NCBI GenBank assembly: GCA_002706765.1
Contig: PAJV01000024.1
Coordinates: forward strand, 188,092-252,091
Direction: 5' to 3'
Length of the DNA: 64,000 bases
From: Gimesia sp.
GTDB lineage: Bacteria > Planctomycetota > Planctomycetia > Planctomycetales > Planctomycetaceae
This document shows, in pieces, positions 8,751 to 18,679 of the stretch. The notes below the pieces were generated by a model that saw only the letters and a program-made list of their open reading frames with translations, made no database searches and was not told where the DNA came from. The position numbers and the translations under genes were made by a program. Each line of letters begins with the position of its first letter. Position 1 is the stretch's first letter.

Positions 8751-10415
8751 CTACCGAACCGTAAAGTTTTGAGTGTAAGTCGCGACTTTCTGGCTGATTT
8801 CATCTTCCACAGTCAGTTTCATGATATGTGGTCCCAGAGAAATATTTCTCGGGATTTCAAACTTATAGCTGTGAAAATAATCTTTTCGGACATTACGGCA
8901 GAGATCTTCAGTTGTGTCGAAGGGGATCTCTGCCACCAGGTCGCCGTTACTCCCTGCTTTAAAGATTTGAATTTTCGATTTGAGCAGTGTACGGTACATG
9001 CCATCGGCAGTCAGTTCGCTGGTGAAGTTTTCAATTTCCGAATACACAAGCACCGGTCGTCCTGGTGTGTACTCATCCCGTTCAAAGCGTTCATAACTTC
9101 CGAAGCTGTTAATTTTGTGGCAGAAGGCAACATTTTTCAGCGAGAGATTGGCTTTTTCCTGCAGTCTCGCTGTAGCCTGCCTCAGTTGTGTCACGGTCTG
9201 AGTTGCCCTGTCAGCCTGGTTAGGAATGGCTTCCTGGTCAAAATAGTTTGCGACTGCCCAGAACGTCTGTTGCCAGAACTCCTGATCGGCAGGATCAATT
9301 CCCGGGATTGCCTCCAGTGCGCGTTCGTGCTGGTTGGCCATCAGGTACAACATGCGAAGATATACATGGCGTTCAATATAATGCTGTTTTTCTGCCGGAG
9401 TAGAACCTGGTTGTAGCTGAGATATTTCTGCTTCGGCAACTGAGATCAACTGCTGTAACTGATCAGTGGGTGACAGGCTTGAGGGATTTGTGTCAGTATA
9501 ACCAGTCGGCGTAGTCAGTTCGGCTGTTTGTGGTATTGCCGGCTGCATGGGCAAATTTGTTGAGGGTAATGTTTGTGGAATATTTTCTTGCGGGCCATTG
9601 ATCGCCGTACTGGTGCGCGAGATTCCACTCTGTAAAGCGGACGTTCCTTGCTGAAACGCTGTAGACAAACGATTCTTTAATGTACCAACCACAGGAATAT
9701 GGTTGAGTCCCTGGCTGATTGTCTGCGAAGTGGAATAAGCCTGGGGTTGAGTGGGGGCAATGGCTGGCATCCCGTTTTCAGGATGAGGACCGATGCCTTC
9801 CAGTTTACCGAATTGAACCGGATTGGATGGCATCACCGGCTGGTTTTCGTCAGGTGAAATCTGGCCTGGGACCGGCAGTTGCTGAGCATTGGCCTGGATC
9901 ACAGGCGATTCAGAAACACCTGGTTCACTATGTCCCAGTCCGGGGAGAGAAACCTGTGAAATGGAAGCAGTGTCACTTTTCGCAAGCTGCTCCTGCTGCA
10001 TACTGTTTACCATTCGCCGTGTACGGAGAATGTTTTTAATCATCTCAGGATCGACGCCTTTGAAACTGCTCAGATATTGTTTACGTTCCTGAGGAGTTGC
10101 ATCTTTCAATTCATCATGAATGTAGGCGAGTAATTCTGCGTTATGTGTTGTGACTTTGACAGGGAGCTCGGCCTCGGCTGCCATTTTTTTTGTGTCTGAC
10201 TCGGTTTCTTCAGATTTCTCAGCGGTCGCGACTGCTTCCTCTGTTTCTTCTGGCTGCTTGTTTTTGGGTTTTGCTGCAGTAGATTTTCCCCACTTCCAGG
10301 GCGCAGTGGGAGCTCTCCAGGCCATTGTCTGTTTGCCTGGTGCTGAACTGCAGCCATTGAGTGAGAATAAGATGAAAACAGCAGGGAGAACCATGCTGAG
10401 CCGGAAATACTTCAT
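8751..10415 (-). CDS. hypothetical lipoprotein, probably planctomycete-specific
   Basis: The 554-residue protein has a clear lipoprotein signal: basic start, hydrophobic core and a lipobox ending FSLNGCSS, with Cys22 as the lipidated residue. A Lys/Glu-rich segment follows (about 40-85). A low-complexity Gln/Pro/Ser/Thr region fills about 150-330. The C-terminal 170 residues (from ISLVAEAE... through RPVLVYSEIENF and ISLGPHIMKLTVEDE) look like a helical bundle followed by an immunoglobulin-like beta domain. It is probably anchored in the envelope with the C-terminal domain exposed. It is likely cotranscribed with scpB, 7 bases downstream, but no functional link can be stated. Confidence 0.75.
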   Translation of the reverse strand: MKYFRLSMVLPAVFILFSLNGCSSAPGKQTMAWRAPTAPWKWGKSTAAKPKNKQPEETEEAVATAEKSEETESDTKKMAAEAELPVKVTTHNAELLAYIHDELKDATPQERKQYLSSFKGVDPEMIKNILRTRRMVNSMQQEQLAKSDTASISQVSLPGLGHSEPGVSESPVIQANAQQLPVPGQISPDENQPVMPSNPVQFGKLEGIGPHPENGMPAIAPTQPQAYSTSQTISQGLNHIPVVGTLKNRLSTAFQQGTSALQSGISRTSTAINGPQENIPQTLPSTNLPMQPAIPQTAELTTPTGYTDTNPSSLSPTDQLQQLISVAEAEISQLQPGSTPAEKQHYIERHVYLRMLYLMANQHERALEAIPGIDPADQEFWQQTFWAVANYFDQEAIPNQADRATQTVTQLRQATARLQEKANLSLKNVAFCHKINSFGSYERFERDEYTPGRPVLVYSEIENFTSELTADGMYRTLLKSKIQIFKAGSNGDLVAEIPFDTTEDLCRNVRKDYFHSYKFEIPRNISLGPHIMKLTVEDEISQKVATYTQNFTVR

Positions 10416-10871
10416 TTCGTTGCCCGGATCATTGGGGTAAAGGGCTCAATTAATGGAGGAGCACTATACTTGTGCCAAACATTGAATCAGGTGAAGGGGG
10501 TTGGAGAATCAGACTGATACTGATTCCGTAACGAGTATCTGAAATGACAGGACACGCGTTTTATGAAAAATCATGAAATGAAGCAAGATCGATTCAAGTT
10601 CCAATGGCATTGAACCGGGAGAATGGTTCTGCCGGGCTCAATTAGCTCTTGAAATGACAAGGGAAATAGTTGAAACACTATTTGTAAGTGCTATTGCAGC
10701 AGTTGGTTATATAAATCTGGTGCTGGTGGTCAGGAACGTATCTATCCTTGCCGGAAAGAAAGATATTCAGGAATTCTGCGCAAAGCAGCTGGCAAATCAG
10801 ACGCTCAATTTTGTCTGCGGTTCAAAAACAGGTTCAGATTGATGGCAGAACTACAATCAGAAGCCTCGGGT
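10416..10871. other. intergenic region, 456 bases
   Basis: This stretch separates the start of the lipoprotein gene from the stop of the esterase gene, both on the minus strand. It probably holds the lipoprotein promoter, but no convincing -35/-10 pair was found. A short open frame on the plus strand (10654-10842) has no recognisable relatives or ribosome binding site. A weak AT-rich inverted repeat (AAATAGT/ACTATTT) lies at 10664-10683. Nothing else was seen. Confidence 0.5.
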
Positions 10872-12851
10872 TCAGGGTAACTCCCAGTTGCTGTCAAATA
10901 ATTCCGCCCAGACGGTTTGATTCTTAAATGTTCCGTCTTTCTGTTTTTGAAATTGAATGACGGCAATATCACCCAGTTTGGGGAAGAGCCAGGAGTTTGA
11001 AGCCAGAAAATCTCTCTCATGCATTGTATGGCCTGAGTTGATTACGACATACCGGGAAGGGTTTAACGGGTTGGGATAGATCAAGGCAATGCCATGATTT
11101 TGTGTGTCATATTTTTTGCCATTGACCGTTATTTGATCTGCGGTCCATTCGACTGGCAGGTCTTGAAGTACTTTTGTGATCATTGCATTTGATCCCGGGT
11201 CGCCGAACAGGATCAGATTTTTATCCTGGATCACTTGATCGGAGACTTCAGTGTCTTTGATCACAGGCACTTCAGCTCTCAGCCATTTGTCAAACTCTTT
11301 CTCAAAGAGAGACAAGACAGAAGTTGACCACTCATTCTGTTGCGGGGTCAGCGGTGTGCCAGTTCCTTTGACGCAAACGAAGGGCAGGGTAAAAGCATCA
11401 TCAATCGGGCCTTGCAGATTCTGGCGTTTTCTCAAGTTGGGGTTTTCGATGAACGACTTCGAATCTTCATACTTCAAAACGTCCCAGCCATTATTGCCTT
11501 TTATGAAATAGACCTGTGGCAGCAGTCCATTGGCGGCTGATTCGAGTGGCAGCAGATTTCCATCCAGATCCACCCGGGGGGCAATGTTTCGAGCGATGGA
11601 AAGCGCAGCCACATTTTCCGTCGTCAGAATCAGGTTGCCGGATTCTTCATCCACGCCGCCTTCGACCAGGGTTGGCTCGTACATTTCATCAAGCTCTTCG
11701 ATTCTTACCCATTCACATTCATTAAACTTGGGTGTGTAGGTGATAAATCGAATCTGTTTTTTACCAGGCCAGGCAGGTCGCCCTGCTTTTGAGTGTTCTA
11801 AGAGTTTGGCCAGGAAATCCTGATAAGCGGGCATGCGAGACTGGTGGCCCGCATCGGGGCTGATATACAGGTGGATGTCAATTTCTTCTGATTTTGCTTT
11901 CTCAACCATTCTGGTGCTGGAAACCAGTTGTTTATCTTTTCCGCCGCCATAAGTCACAACAGGTACATTTGCGGCATTGAGGGCATAATCAATCGAATCG
12001 TAAATATGCAGTGTCTTATCCTGGTAATGGGGGAGCTTGTCTTTGTGGTTCTGGTATTGATAAAAGTCGACAAAGCCTGCACCAGGGCCAACGCCGCACC
12101 ACAGTGAAGGATAATGCAGGCCCAGGTGCCAGGTTCCCGCTCCGCCCATGGAAAAGCCACGCAGCGTGATACGCTGTTTGTCGATCAGGTATCGACGCTT
12201 GACGTCTGCAATGGCTTCGTGGACGTCAACTTCGCCACTCCAACGCCAGCCATTATCAGTTCTCCCGAAGGGATCCAGGTGCAGCCAGTCATGATCTTTA
12301 CGGGGACCTTTTCCATTGGGATGGGCAATGAAAAAGACCTCATTGCGTTTGCCGCCACGGCCATGAAGTTCCACATGGAGTGGCCAGCGATGACTGGTTT
12401 TTTCGTGATAATCCGCGGGAAACGTTAAGGCATACGGCTGTACGGAACCATCGATTTTGGAATAGTAACCAAAGATGACAGTTCCAGTCTGCTCAGTCCA
12501 TTCCGGCTTTCCTGCTTTGAGTTGTTCTGCTCTTTGCTGGCCTGTTTTCAAAACCTGGAACGTATCTTTGACATATTGAGGTTTATAAAACTCCTGATGT
12601 CGGAGAATCCATTCTGCCGCCTTGGCGTACACTTCGACATCCGCCAGGAGTTCCTGTTTGATTTCCGGTTGTGTTTTCAGTTCGCTGATCTGTTTCTGTA
12701 GTTCTTTGAGCTGTTTCTCAAGCTGGGCCTGATCTTCAGCGCCGGGGGATTGAGCGTGTAGTCTGCCGGGATTAGAGAACAGGGAGGTCCAGAAAATCAG
12801 TATGAAAATAACAGGAGCAATGCGGAGGCAATTCATCTTTAAACCCTGCAA
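10872..12851 (-). CDS. secreted alpha/beta-hydrolase (esterase/peptidase-like)
   Basis: The 659-residue protein begins with a signal peptide (hydrophobic core FILIFWTSLF, probable cleavage after HAQ). A charged coiled coil follows (QLEKQLKELQKQISELK). The hydrolase domain has WPLHVELHGRGG (oxyanion-hole region) and GFSMGGAGTWHLGLHYPSLW with the nucleophile Ser at about residue 234. VVTYGGGKDKQ and DAGHQSRM carry candidate Asp and His. The pattern is that of planctomycete PHB-depolymerase/prolyl-oligopeptidase-like esterases; the substrate is unknown. The C-terminal 250 residues form a second, beta-rich region ending in a domain with LILFGDPGSNAMI. A start at 12836 is also possible. It is downstream of the SLC13 gene. 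Confidence 0.75.
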   Translation of the reverse strand: MQGLKMNCLRIAPVIFILIFWTSLFSNPGRLHAQSPGAEDQAQLEKQLKELQKQISELKTQPEIKQELLADVEVYAKAAEWILRHQEFYKPQYVKDTFQVLKTGQQRAEQLKAGKPEWTEQTGTVIFGYYSKIDGSVQPYALTFPADYHEKTSHRWPLHVELHGRGGKRNEVFFIAHPNGKGPRKDHDWLHLDPFGRTDNGWRWSGEVDVHEAIADVKRRYLIDKQRITLRGFSMGGAGTWHLGLHYPSLWCGVGPGAGFVDFYQYQNHKDKLPHYQDKTLHIYDSIDYALNAANVPVVTYGGGKDKQLVSSTRMVEKAKSEEIDIHLYISPDAGHQSRMPAYQDFLAKLLEHSKAGRPAWPGKKQIRFITYTPKFNECEWVRIEELDEMYEPTLVEGGVDEESGNLILTTENVAALSIARNIAPRVDLDGNLLPLESAANGLLPQVYFIKGNNGWDVLKYEDSKSFIENPNLRKRQNLQGPIDDAFTLPFVCVKGTGTPLTPQQNEWSTSVLSLFEKEFDKWLRAEVPVIKDTEVSDQVIQDKNLILFGDPGSNAMITKVLQDLPVEWTADQITVNGKKYDTQNHGIALIYPNPLNPSRYVVINSGHTMHERDFLASNSWLFPKLGDIAVIQFQKQKDGTFKNQTVWAELFDSNWELP

Positions 12852-12871
12852 TGTAAGGGGAACGAGCTCAT

Positions 12872-12892
12872 GTCTGGAAAGCGGTTCCAGAC
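12872..12892. other. perfect 8-bp hairpin upstream of the esterase gene
   Basis: GTCTGGAA (12872-12879) and its complement TTCCAGAC (12885-12892) flank a 5-base loop. It lies in the 147-base gap between the SLC13 stop (12999) and the esterase start (12851), both minus strand. No U-rich tail follows on the minus strand, so a simple Rho-independent terminator is not supported. It could be an RNA stem in the esterase leader, an operator or chance. Confidence 0.35.
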
Positions 12893-12998
12893 TGACAGGC
12901 TGTTTATTGTATATTGGCTATGGAAAAACCTTAACCAGAGGAATTCAGTTCACGGAGCGGTTTCATTTCCGATGTGAACCAGACCCGCATTTACAGTA

Positions 12999-14783
12999 TC
13001 ACGGATTAAAGGGCCAGGCAAGAGGTACAATGATCACAGTCATCAGCCAGACGATCAAAGTTAAGGGGCCTCCAATGCGAAGGTAGTCGGCGTATTTATA
13101 CCCGCCGGGACCAAAAACCATCAGGTTGGTCTGATAACCGATCGGAGTTGCAAAGCAGGCCGCTGCGGAGATGATGATCGTAATCACGAAGGGCATTACA
13201 TCTACATTCAAAGTCGCAGCAGCAGCAACTGCAATCGGGAAAATCAGGGTGGCAGTCGCTTTTGCCGTGATCAGATTGGTGAGAACCAGTGTGATCAGTG
13301 AAAGGATCGCCAGGACAATCAGCGGGCTGTTATTGGCCATACCCGTAAAACTGGAGGCAATTAAAACGGCAGCTCCCGAGTTCTCGATTGCCCGCCCGAT
13401 GCCCAGTCCAGCCGCGATTGTGATCAGTACTCCCCAGTCAATCGATCGCTTGGCTTCGGTGGCGCTGCAACAGCGGGTGGCAGTCATCAGCCCGGCGGCA
13501 ACCATGGCAGCGACAATCATCTTGATGTTAAAGATCGCAACCATCAGAATCATCGCCAGTAAGATCGTGCGGGCAATCCAGGCACGTTCATGACGCGGAG
13601 GAGTGGAGTCTTCTACCTGGCTGACGAGAAAGAATTCACGGGAATTTCTCTGCTGATCGATAAAGGAAGGATGTGCCTCTATCAACAGAGTATCACCGCG
13701 CTGGAGTTCAATGTCGCCGATTTTTTTATTGATTCGTTGACCATTCCGGGCCACGGCAATGACAGCAGCATTGTAATTAGAGCGAAATTTAGCGGTGCGA
13801 ATCGACATGTTGATAAATCGAAAGCTGTCGGAAACCACGGCTTCAATCAGGCAACGCTCGGACCGGGGGCCTGAGAGTTTAAACAGCTGGTCGGTTGCCG
13901 GTTTGAGACCCGGGATTTTCTGGAGATCGATGACTGATTCCACGATTCCCACGAACACCAGCTGGTCATTGGCGGCCAGTCGTTCGTTGGAGGAAACAGC
14001 GGCAATGACATCATCCTTGCGGTCGATTTCCATCAGATACATTCCCGGCAGATGTCGCAGCCCCGCCTGTTCGATCGTTTTGCCAATCAGGGGACAACCG
14101 GGTTCGACAATCATTTCCACGGTGTATTCCCGCGGGTCATCCATGGGCGTGATGGCTGGTTTGCGTTCAGGCAGGAGCCAGCGGGCAAACACCAGCAGGT
14201 AGAGCAGGCCCACGATCATCACAGGAATACCCACCCAGGCAATTTCAAACATGGATAAACCGGGACGGTGAGCCTGACGCTGCAGCAATCCATCGACCAC
14301 GAGTGTGGTACTGGTTCCGACCAGTGTGCACAGCCCTCCTAAAATTGCCGCGTAGCTTAACGGCAGCATCAGGTGTGATACGGAAATCCGCATTTTCTTG
14401 GCCCAGTCTGAAATAATGGGCATCATCATGGCGACGACAGGAGTATTATTGAGAAAGGCGCTCAGTACTGCGGAAGGCAGCATCACGCGCGCCTGCGCAT
14501 CGGTCAGGGATTTGGGACGACCCAGCAGTTGTTGCCCCGTGAAGGCAAATCCTCCTGTCTGTCGGATGCCTTCGCTGACAACAAATAAAAATGCCACCGC
14601 AATCAAGCCTTCATTTGCAAAACCGGCGATGGCTTCTTCTGCCTGGATCACCCCCGTGACGACCAGAATGGTGAGCCCCCCCATCAGGATGGTGTCGGCA
14701 CCGGCACGCAGAAACGTCAGTGAGCAGATCACTCCACCCAGAACCAGAAACGTAACTACAATATGCCAGTCCATGTGGGTCAA
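12999..14783 (-). CDS. SLC13/DASS-family permease with RCK_C-type domains
   Basis: This 594-residue membrane protein has the divalent anion:sodium symporter layout. N-terminal membrane segments include the signature FLNNTPVVAMMMPI (about 110-123). A second membrane half follows the central soluble part, with the inverted-repeat counterpart TNLITAKATATLIFPI near 520. Between the halves (about 205-385) are two TrkA-C/RCK_C-like regulatory domains (VEMIVEPGCPLIGKTIEQAGLRHLPG; LIEAVVSDSFRFINMSIRTAKFRSNYNAAVIAVARNG). The substrate may be sulfate, phosphate or dicarboxylates. It follows the cysQ-like nucleotidase by 37 bases; that enzyme handles PAP from sulfate assimilation, which mildly favours sulfate. 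An internal ATG at 14774 is an alternative start. Confidence 0.85.
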   Translation of the reverse strand: MTHMDWHIVVTFLVLGGVICSLTFLRAGADTILMGGLTILVVTGVIQAEEAIAGFANEGLIAVAFLFVVSEGIRQTGGFAFTGQQLLGRPKSLTDAQARVMLPSAVLSAFLNNTPVVAMMMPIISDWAKKMRISVSHLMLPLSYAAILGGLCTLVGTSTTLVVDGLLQRQAHRPGLSMFEIAWVGIPVMIVGLLYLLVFARWLLPERKPAITPMDDPREYTVEMIVEPGCPLIGKTIEQAGLRHLPGMYLMEIDRKDDVIAAVSSNERLAANDQLVFVGIVESVIDLQKIPGLKPATDQLFKLSGPRSERCLIEAVVSDSFRFINMSIRTAKFRSNYNAAVIAVARNGQRINKKIGDIELQRGDTLLIEAHPSFIDQQRNSREFFLVSQVEDSTPPRHERAWIARTILLAMILMVAIFNIKMIVAAMVAAGLMTATRCCSATEAKRSIDWGVLITIAAGLGIGRAIENSGAAVLIASSFTGMANNSPLIVLAILSLITLVLTNLITAKATATLIFPIAVAAAATLNVDVMPFVITIIISAAACFATPIGYQTNLMVFGPGGYKYADYLRIGGPLTLIVWLMTVIIVPLAWPFNP

Positions 14784-14820
14784 TAATTCATAATCAAAAG
14801 ATGAATCAAACTAAGTGTGA

Positions 14821-15819
14821 CTATTGACTGATTCCCAGTTCGTTCAGAGTCTGGATCAGTTTCGGGTGTAACAGACCATTGGTAACGATCACGCCCTGAT
14901 TATTGGACAGTTCATAACCTTGATTAAATTCGAGTGGTTTTCCATGGATGTCCGACACGGTACCACCTGCTTCCTCGACCAGTAATACGCCAGCGGCATG
15001 ATCCCAGATTTTTTCACGATAGCCGGCTCTTGTTGGCAGCCGCATGTAGATGTCTGCTTCTCCCTGTCCCACGATGGCGTACTTTGCCTGACTGTCGAGT
15101 CGTCTGGGATCTTTTTCGATGCCCAGTTGTTCTGCAATCTGCTGTGAATGACCATGCGAGCTATGGCCCGATTCGACGGACTCACAAAAACGAGATTCGG
15201 AGAAGTCTGGTGTCTTCGTAACGTGGATGGGAACCGAAGCCTGAGAGTTGTTCTGTTCCAGCGGCATAGCGAATGAGCCTTGGCCTGCGACTGCGTAGTA
15301 AATCGTTCCCGTGACGGTTCCCTCTGCCGGACAGGGGAGGTTAGGGCAACCTAATACTCCCAGGACAATTTTTCCCTCAACAATCAGAGCGAGCGAAACG
15401 GCATATTGTTCTTTGCGCAGAAAACCTTTCGTGCCATCAATCGGATCCAGGGTCCAGAAACGATCGCTATATGTTTTTGCTCCCCCATGGTCGATCCAGG
15501 AACAGACATGTGCTGGCGTGGTGTCAGGAACACCTGCTGCGTTCAGTTCAGAAACGATCTTTTCCAGAAATTCCCGGTTTTCAGATTCTTTCAGTTCAGC
15601 GGCATCTTCTTCTCCGATCACCGGATCTGCAGGAAATGCCTGGAGTAATTCTCGACAGATGACAGCCTGGCTGCTGAAGTCAGCGATTGTAACCGGGCTT
15701 TTATCTTTCTTTTCCAGAACTTCATCTGTGATCGCTGATTGAACAGAACGGCAAATCAGAGAAGCCTGTTTGACGGCTGCGAGGGCTGTTTTTAATTCGC
15801 TCTCATATGGTTTCGTCAT
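14821..15819 (-). CDS. cysQ: 3'(2'),5'-bisphosphate nucleotidase, inositol-monophosphatase fold
   Basis: The 332-residue enzyme belongs to the Li-sensitive, Mg-dependent phosphatase superfamily. Metal-binding motifs are GEEDAAEL (about 75-82), WTLDPIDGTKGF (DPxDGT, about 127-138) and WDHAAGVLLVEEAGG near the C-terminus. The DGTKGF form and overall length match Hal2/CysQ-type enzymes that remove the 3' phosphate from PAP or PAPS, rather than inositol monophosphatases, which are shorter. It acts in the cytoplasm in sulfur metabolism. It is followed 37 bases downstream by the SLC13 permease. The exact substrate is inferred. Confidence 0.82.
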   Translation of the reverse strand: MTKPYESELKTALAAVKQASLICRSVQSAITDEVLEKKDKSPVTIADFSSQAVICRELLQAFPADPVIGEEDAAELKESENREFLEKIVSELNAAGVPDTTPAHVCSWIDHGGAKTYSDRFWTLDPIDGTKGFLRKEQYAVSLALIVEGKIVLGVLGCPNLPCPAEGTVTGTIYYAVAGQGSFAMPLEQNNSQASVPIHVTKTPDFSESRFCESVESGHSSHGHSQQIAEQLGIEKDPRRLDSQAKYAIVGQGEADIYMRLPTRAGYREKIWDHAAGVLLVEEAGGTVSDIHGKPLEFNQGYELSNNQGVIVTNGLLHPKLIQTLNELGISQ

Positions 15820-15910
15820 GTTTCGTGCGATTCTTCGATCTGTAAACTAATCATTTTCGGAGTCCCAGAAAGCTCCATGCCGATCTACCTGGTTTCATCG
15901 TCAGCAGGTC

Positions 15911-16957
15911 TTACAGCGGGAGTGACACGGGTTGATTTTTTTCGCAGCTTAATGCGACTGCTTCTGTGAATTCCATATATTTTACACCAGATGCAAAATC
16001 GGTATGATGTACGATTTCTTCGCCGCGAATCGCTCCGATAAATTCTGCTTCGACACGCCAACCACCCTGGTCTGCCTCGGGAACCTGAATCGCTTTTAAT
16101 TCCGGTTCTCCCATGTGACCGACAAAAATTTTCTCTTCCGGCGTGAAGTGAACCTTAATCGTGCCATGGCTGCCATACAGGTGAATCTGCAGTCCCGGCC
16201 CAAACAGGATCGAACCACTGAGGTGATACATGACATTGGCTCCGCCCTGCAGTCTGGATACGATCTGCAGACTGTCGGGGATCGTCACATCAGCATTCCC
16301 CGGCCCTTTGGTTGAAGGCCGTTGCGGTTCAAATATCGAGCATTGTGCGAAGACTTGCTCTGCAGGGGGAACCCAGCGACTGAGAGTTTCGTGCAGAATC
16401 CCCATCGTGAGGACGTTGTTCCCGCTGATTTCTTTGTCCTGACGCCAATGCAATTTTTTGCTGTAGTCCCAGAATGAATCGTCGGCTCCCAGCACAACCA
16501 CTTCCCGCAAATCTCCCAGATATTTCTGAGTGATCAACTTAATGACTTCCGGATTGTATTTGAGGCCGAACGGGCTGGGGACAATCTGGGCGATCAGATC
16601 AGGTCTTGCCTGGGATACCTTGAGCATCTGCTTTGCTTCGGCCAGATTTCGTGCCATTCTGGCTTCTGTCAGAACATGCTTGCCGGCTTCCAGGGCCATG
16701 CAGGTGATTTCGCAGTGCAGGTCCGGCCAGGTCCCGATCATCACGGCGTCAATTTCCGGATCTGACACCAGTTCTTTCCAATGTGAGTAAGTTTGAGGGA
16801 TCGCATATTTGCGAGCCACTTTCTCGGTCGAAGCGGGAGTCGAGTTGACAACCCCCACAATTTCGACATCCTCAATCGCTTGAAATCCTGGAATATGGCG
16901 GGTTTTTGTATTGGCTCCTGCCCCCACAATTCCGATACGGATCGTTTTTTTACCCAT
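15911..16957 (-). CDS. Gfo/Idh/MocA-family oxidoreductase
   Basis: The 348-residue protein opens with a Rossmann fold ([21 protein letters not shown]), as in NAD(P)-dependent dehydrogenases acting on sugars or inositol. [19 protein letters not shown] and [33 protein letters not shown] follow the family order. The usual EKP motif, whose Lys contributes to catalysis, reads EAR here, so catalysis may be altered. The C-terminal half is the alpha/beta substrate domain ([20 protein letters not shown] strands). Planctomycete genomes carry many members with unknown substrates. It lies 91 bases upstream of the cysQ-like gene; no functional link is apparent. Confidence 0.82.
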   Translation of the reverse strand: MGKKTIRIGIVGAGANTKTRHIPGFQAIEDVEIVGVVNSTPASTEKVARKYAIPQTYSHWKELVSDPEIDAVMIGTWPDLHCEITCMALEAGKHVLTEARMARNLAEAKQMLKVSQARPDLIAQIVPSPFGLKYNPEVIKLITQKYLGDLREVVVLGADDSFWDYSKKLHWRQDKEISGNNVLTMGILHETLSRWVPPAEQVFAQCSIFEPQRPSTKGPGNADVTIPDSLQIVSRLQGGANVMYHLSGSILFGPGLQIHLYGSHGTIKVHFTPEEKIFVGHMGEPELKAIQVPEADQGGWRVEAEFIGAIRGEEIVHHTDFASGVKYMEFTEAVALSCEKNQPVSLPL

Positions 16958-17200
16958 TAGCTTACGTAGTCCCGATGATCCAAGATGCGTGTTTTGAATT
17001 GAAAATAATCAGCTGGCCACAATCACAATGATACCGGTGGCCTGCCTGTTTCAACGTATCCGACGATTCTAACGAGCTGAATTCTGGAGGACCATTCACA
17101 CAAAACAAACAATTAAAGGTTCCCCAAATTCTAAGAGGAAAGTCGTTGTTTTGTGCCTGATATTACACGAAATCGCAATTGGACACTGTCGGTATGTGTA

Positions 17201-18367
17201 CTATGCTGCTGATTTCTGCTGTGACGCCGGTTCGATCTTATTCAAGATCGCGATCGCAGCCTGTGCTGATGCTCCGGGGATGACAGTCTCATCATAAAGT
17301 GAAGAGAGTTTGTGTCGGGCTCTTTCGAGGGAGAGCGGAGTTCTGAGCCAGTCGCTGAGGATGGTGTTGATTTTCGCCAAATCCTTGACCGCCGATCCCA
17401 CGGAAGGGAATTCAGGCATGAGTTCTCTGTCCGCGATCAAGTTCGGCAGAGACATATACTTACAGGTGATAAGCAGGTGCGCCATGAAGTACATGCCCCA
17501 ATGGCTGCGATAGATGACAACGGCAGGAGTCTTTCTCGCCAGTAACTCGAGGCTGACCGAGCCTGATACCATCAGGCAGCAATCAGCAGATTCGATAATC
17601 TCGGAGGTCTTTTTGAGATAGAGCCGAATGGGCAGGTGACTGAGTTTTGCTTCCTCAATAAACTGGCTGCAGAGATCAAGGTGTGCTTCCCGGTAGCAGG
17701 CGACAGGAAATGTCACTTGCGGAAACTGATCAGCGAGCTGGCTTATAATCTGCAGCATGAAAGGAAAGTTCCGCGTGACTTCGCCGGTGCGCGAGCCAGG
17801 TAGAACTCCGACCTTTTTTTCTGATTGCGCAAGTTCGCTCAAGGTGCTGCTGTCCAGCTTTTTTGACGCAACTTCATCAAAGAACGGGTGTCCGATGTAG
17901 TCTACTTTGACTCCCCTGTTTTCATACCAGGCTTTTTCAAACTTCAGTCCGGAGAGGACATAATCTACGTTTTTACGAACACGGCGAATGCGCCACGGTG
18001 CCCATGCCCAGAGTTGGGGGGGGAGATAATAAAATACCGGAATGCCCAGTGCTTTTGCTTTCCTGGCAATCCACCAGTTGAAACCGGGAAAATCGACCAG
18101 AATGACAGCGTCGGGACGGTGAGACTCCAGGTAGGCGCCTGCCTGCCGGATCAGTTGAATGAACTTAAAAATCAGCGGTATGACATTGAAAATACCCATG
18201 ACCGCATAATCAGTCAGTCTGACTTCCACGTGACAGCCAGCTGCCTGCATTTCGGGACCTCCAAATGCTGAAAAAGTAGCCTCCGGATTCCGTTTGCGAA
18301 TTTCTTCAATCAGGTGTGCTGTATGCTGATCGCCACTGGGCTCGCCGACAGAAAAAAACAGGTGCAT
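17201..18367 (-). CDS. lpxB: lipid-A-disaccharide synthase
   Basis: LpxB joins UDP-2,3-diacylglucosamine to lipid X to make the lipid A disaccharide at the inner membrane. The 388-residue product has the family start FFSVGEPSGDQHTAHLI, then FSAFGGPEMQAAGC, MGIFNVIPLI, DFPGFNWWIARKAKALGIPVFYYLPPQLWAWAPWR and the GT-B donor-site region KVGVLPGSRTGEVTRNFP; LMVSGSVSLELL follows. The ATG at 18367 is chosen over the open frame to 18430 because AGAGGA lies 7 bases upstream and the conserved sequence begins immediately. It supports an outer membrane with lipid A. It is 312 bases downstream of rplU, separated by a terminator-like hairpin. Confidence 0.93.
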   Translation of the reverse strand: MHLFFSVGEPSGDQHTAHLIEEIRKRNPEATFSAFGGPEMQAAGCHVEVRLTDYAVMGIFNVIPLIFKFIQLIRQAGAYLESHRPDAVILVDFPGFNWWIARKAKALGIPVFYYLPPQLWAWAPWRIRRVRKNVDYVLSGLKFEKAWYENRGVKVDYIGHPFFDEVASKKLDSSTLSELAQSEKKVGVLPGSRTGEVTRNFPFMLQIISQLADQFPQVTFPVACYREAHLDLCSQFIEEAKLSHLPIRLYLKKTSEIIESADCCLMVSGSVSLELLARKTPAVVIYRSHWGMYFMAHLLITCKYMSLPNLIADRELMPEFPSVGSAVKDLAKINTILSDWLRTPLSLERARHKLSSLYDETVIPGASAQAAIAILNKIEPASQQKSAA

Positions 18368-18575
18368 CAAAGTATCCTCTTCCAGTACTTGAATCAATTC
18401 GCGTCGAGGATCCTGCTCGGCACAATTCATGAAGACGGGGTCAGGGCAACAGCGGGTCTCCGCAGGCAGAGCAGGGGGCTGTTTCCTCCCCTGAACCTCG
18501 TAAAGTTATGCTCAATAAAGCTTTTTGGTCAACCCCGATTTTTCGCAGGTTTTATCGGGAAGGGGTTGGAAATGA

Positions 18576-18611
18576 AAACAGCTCCCTGAAAATAAATTCA
18601 GGGAGCTGTTT
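18576..18611 (-). terminator. strong hairpin, likely rplU terminator
   Basis: Arms 18576-18590 and 18597-18611 are perfectly complementary over 15 bp (core CAGCTCCCTGAA / TTCAGGGAGCTG) with a 6-base loop, AATAAA on the plus strand. On the minus strand the stem ends in GTTTT, a short U-rich run. It lies about 70 bases past the rplU stop and 209 bases before the lpxB start, so it fits a Rho-independent terminator for the RNase E/G-rplU transcript. Confidence 0.75.
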
Positions 18612-18679
18612 AATATGATCAGTGTGATGTCGAACTCAGTTGCTTTCTGAAAAACAGTCTCAGTCCACTCGCATAAGGG

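Noticed and set aside
8769..9416. 215-codon plus-strand frame opposite the lipoprotein gene
   Set aside because: It is antisense to a convincing lipoprotein, has no ribosome binding site and no recognisable protein features.
10654..10842. 62-codon frame in the 10416-10871 gap
   Set aside because: One hydrophobic stretch but no ribosome binding site, no conserved motif and no supporting neighbour.
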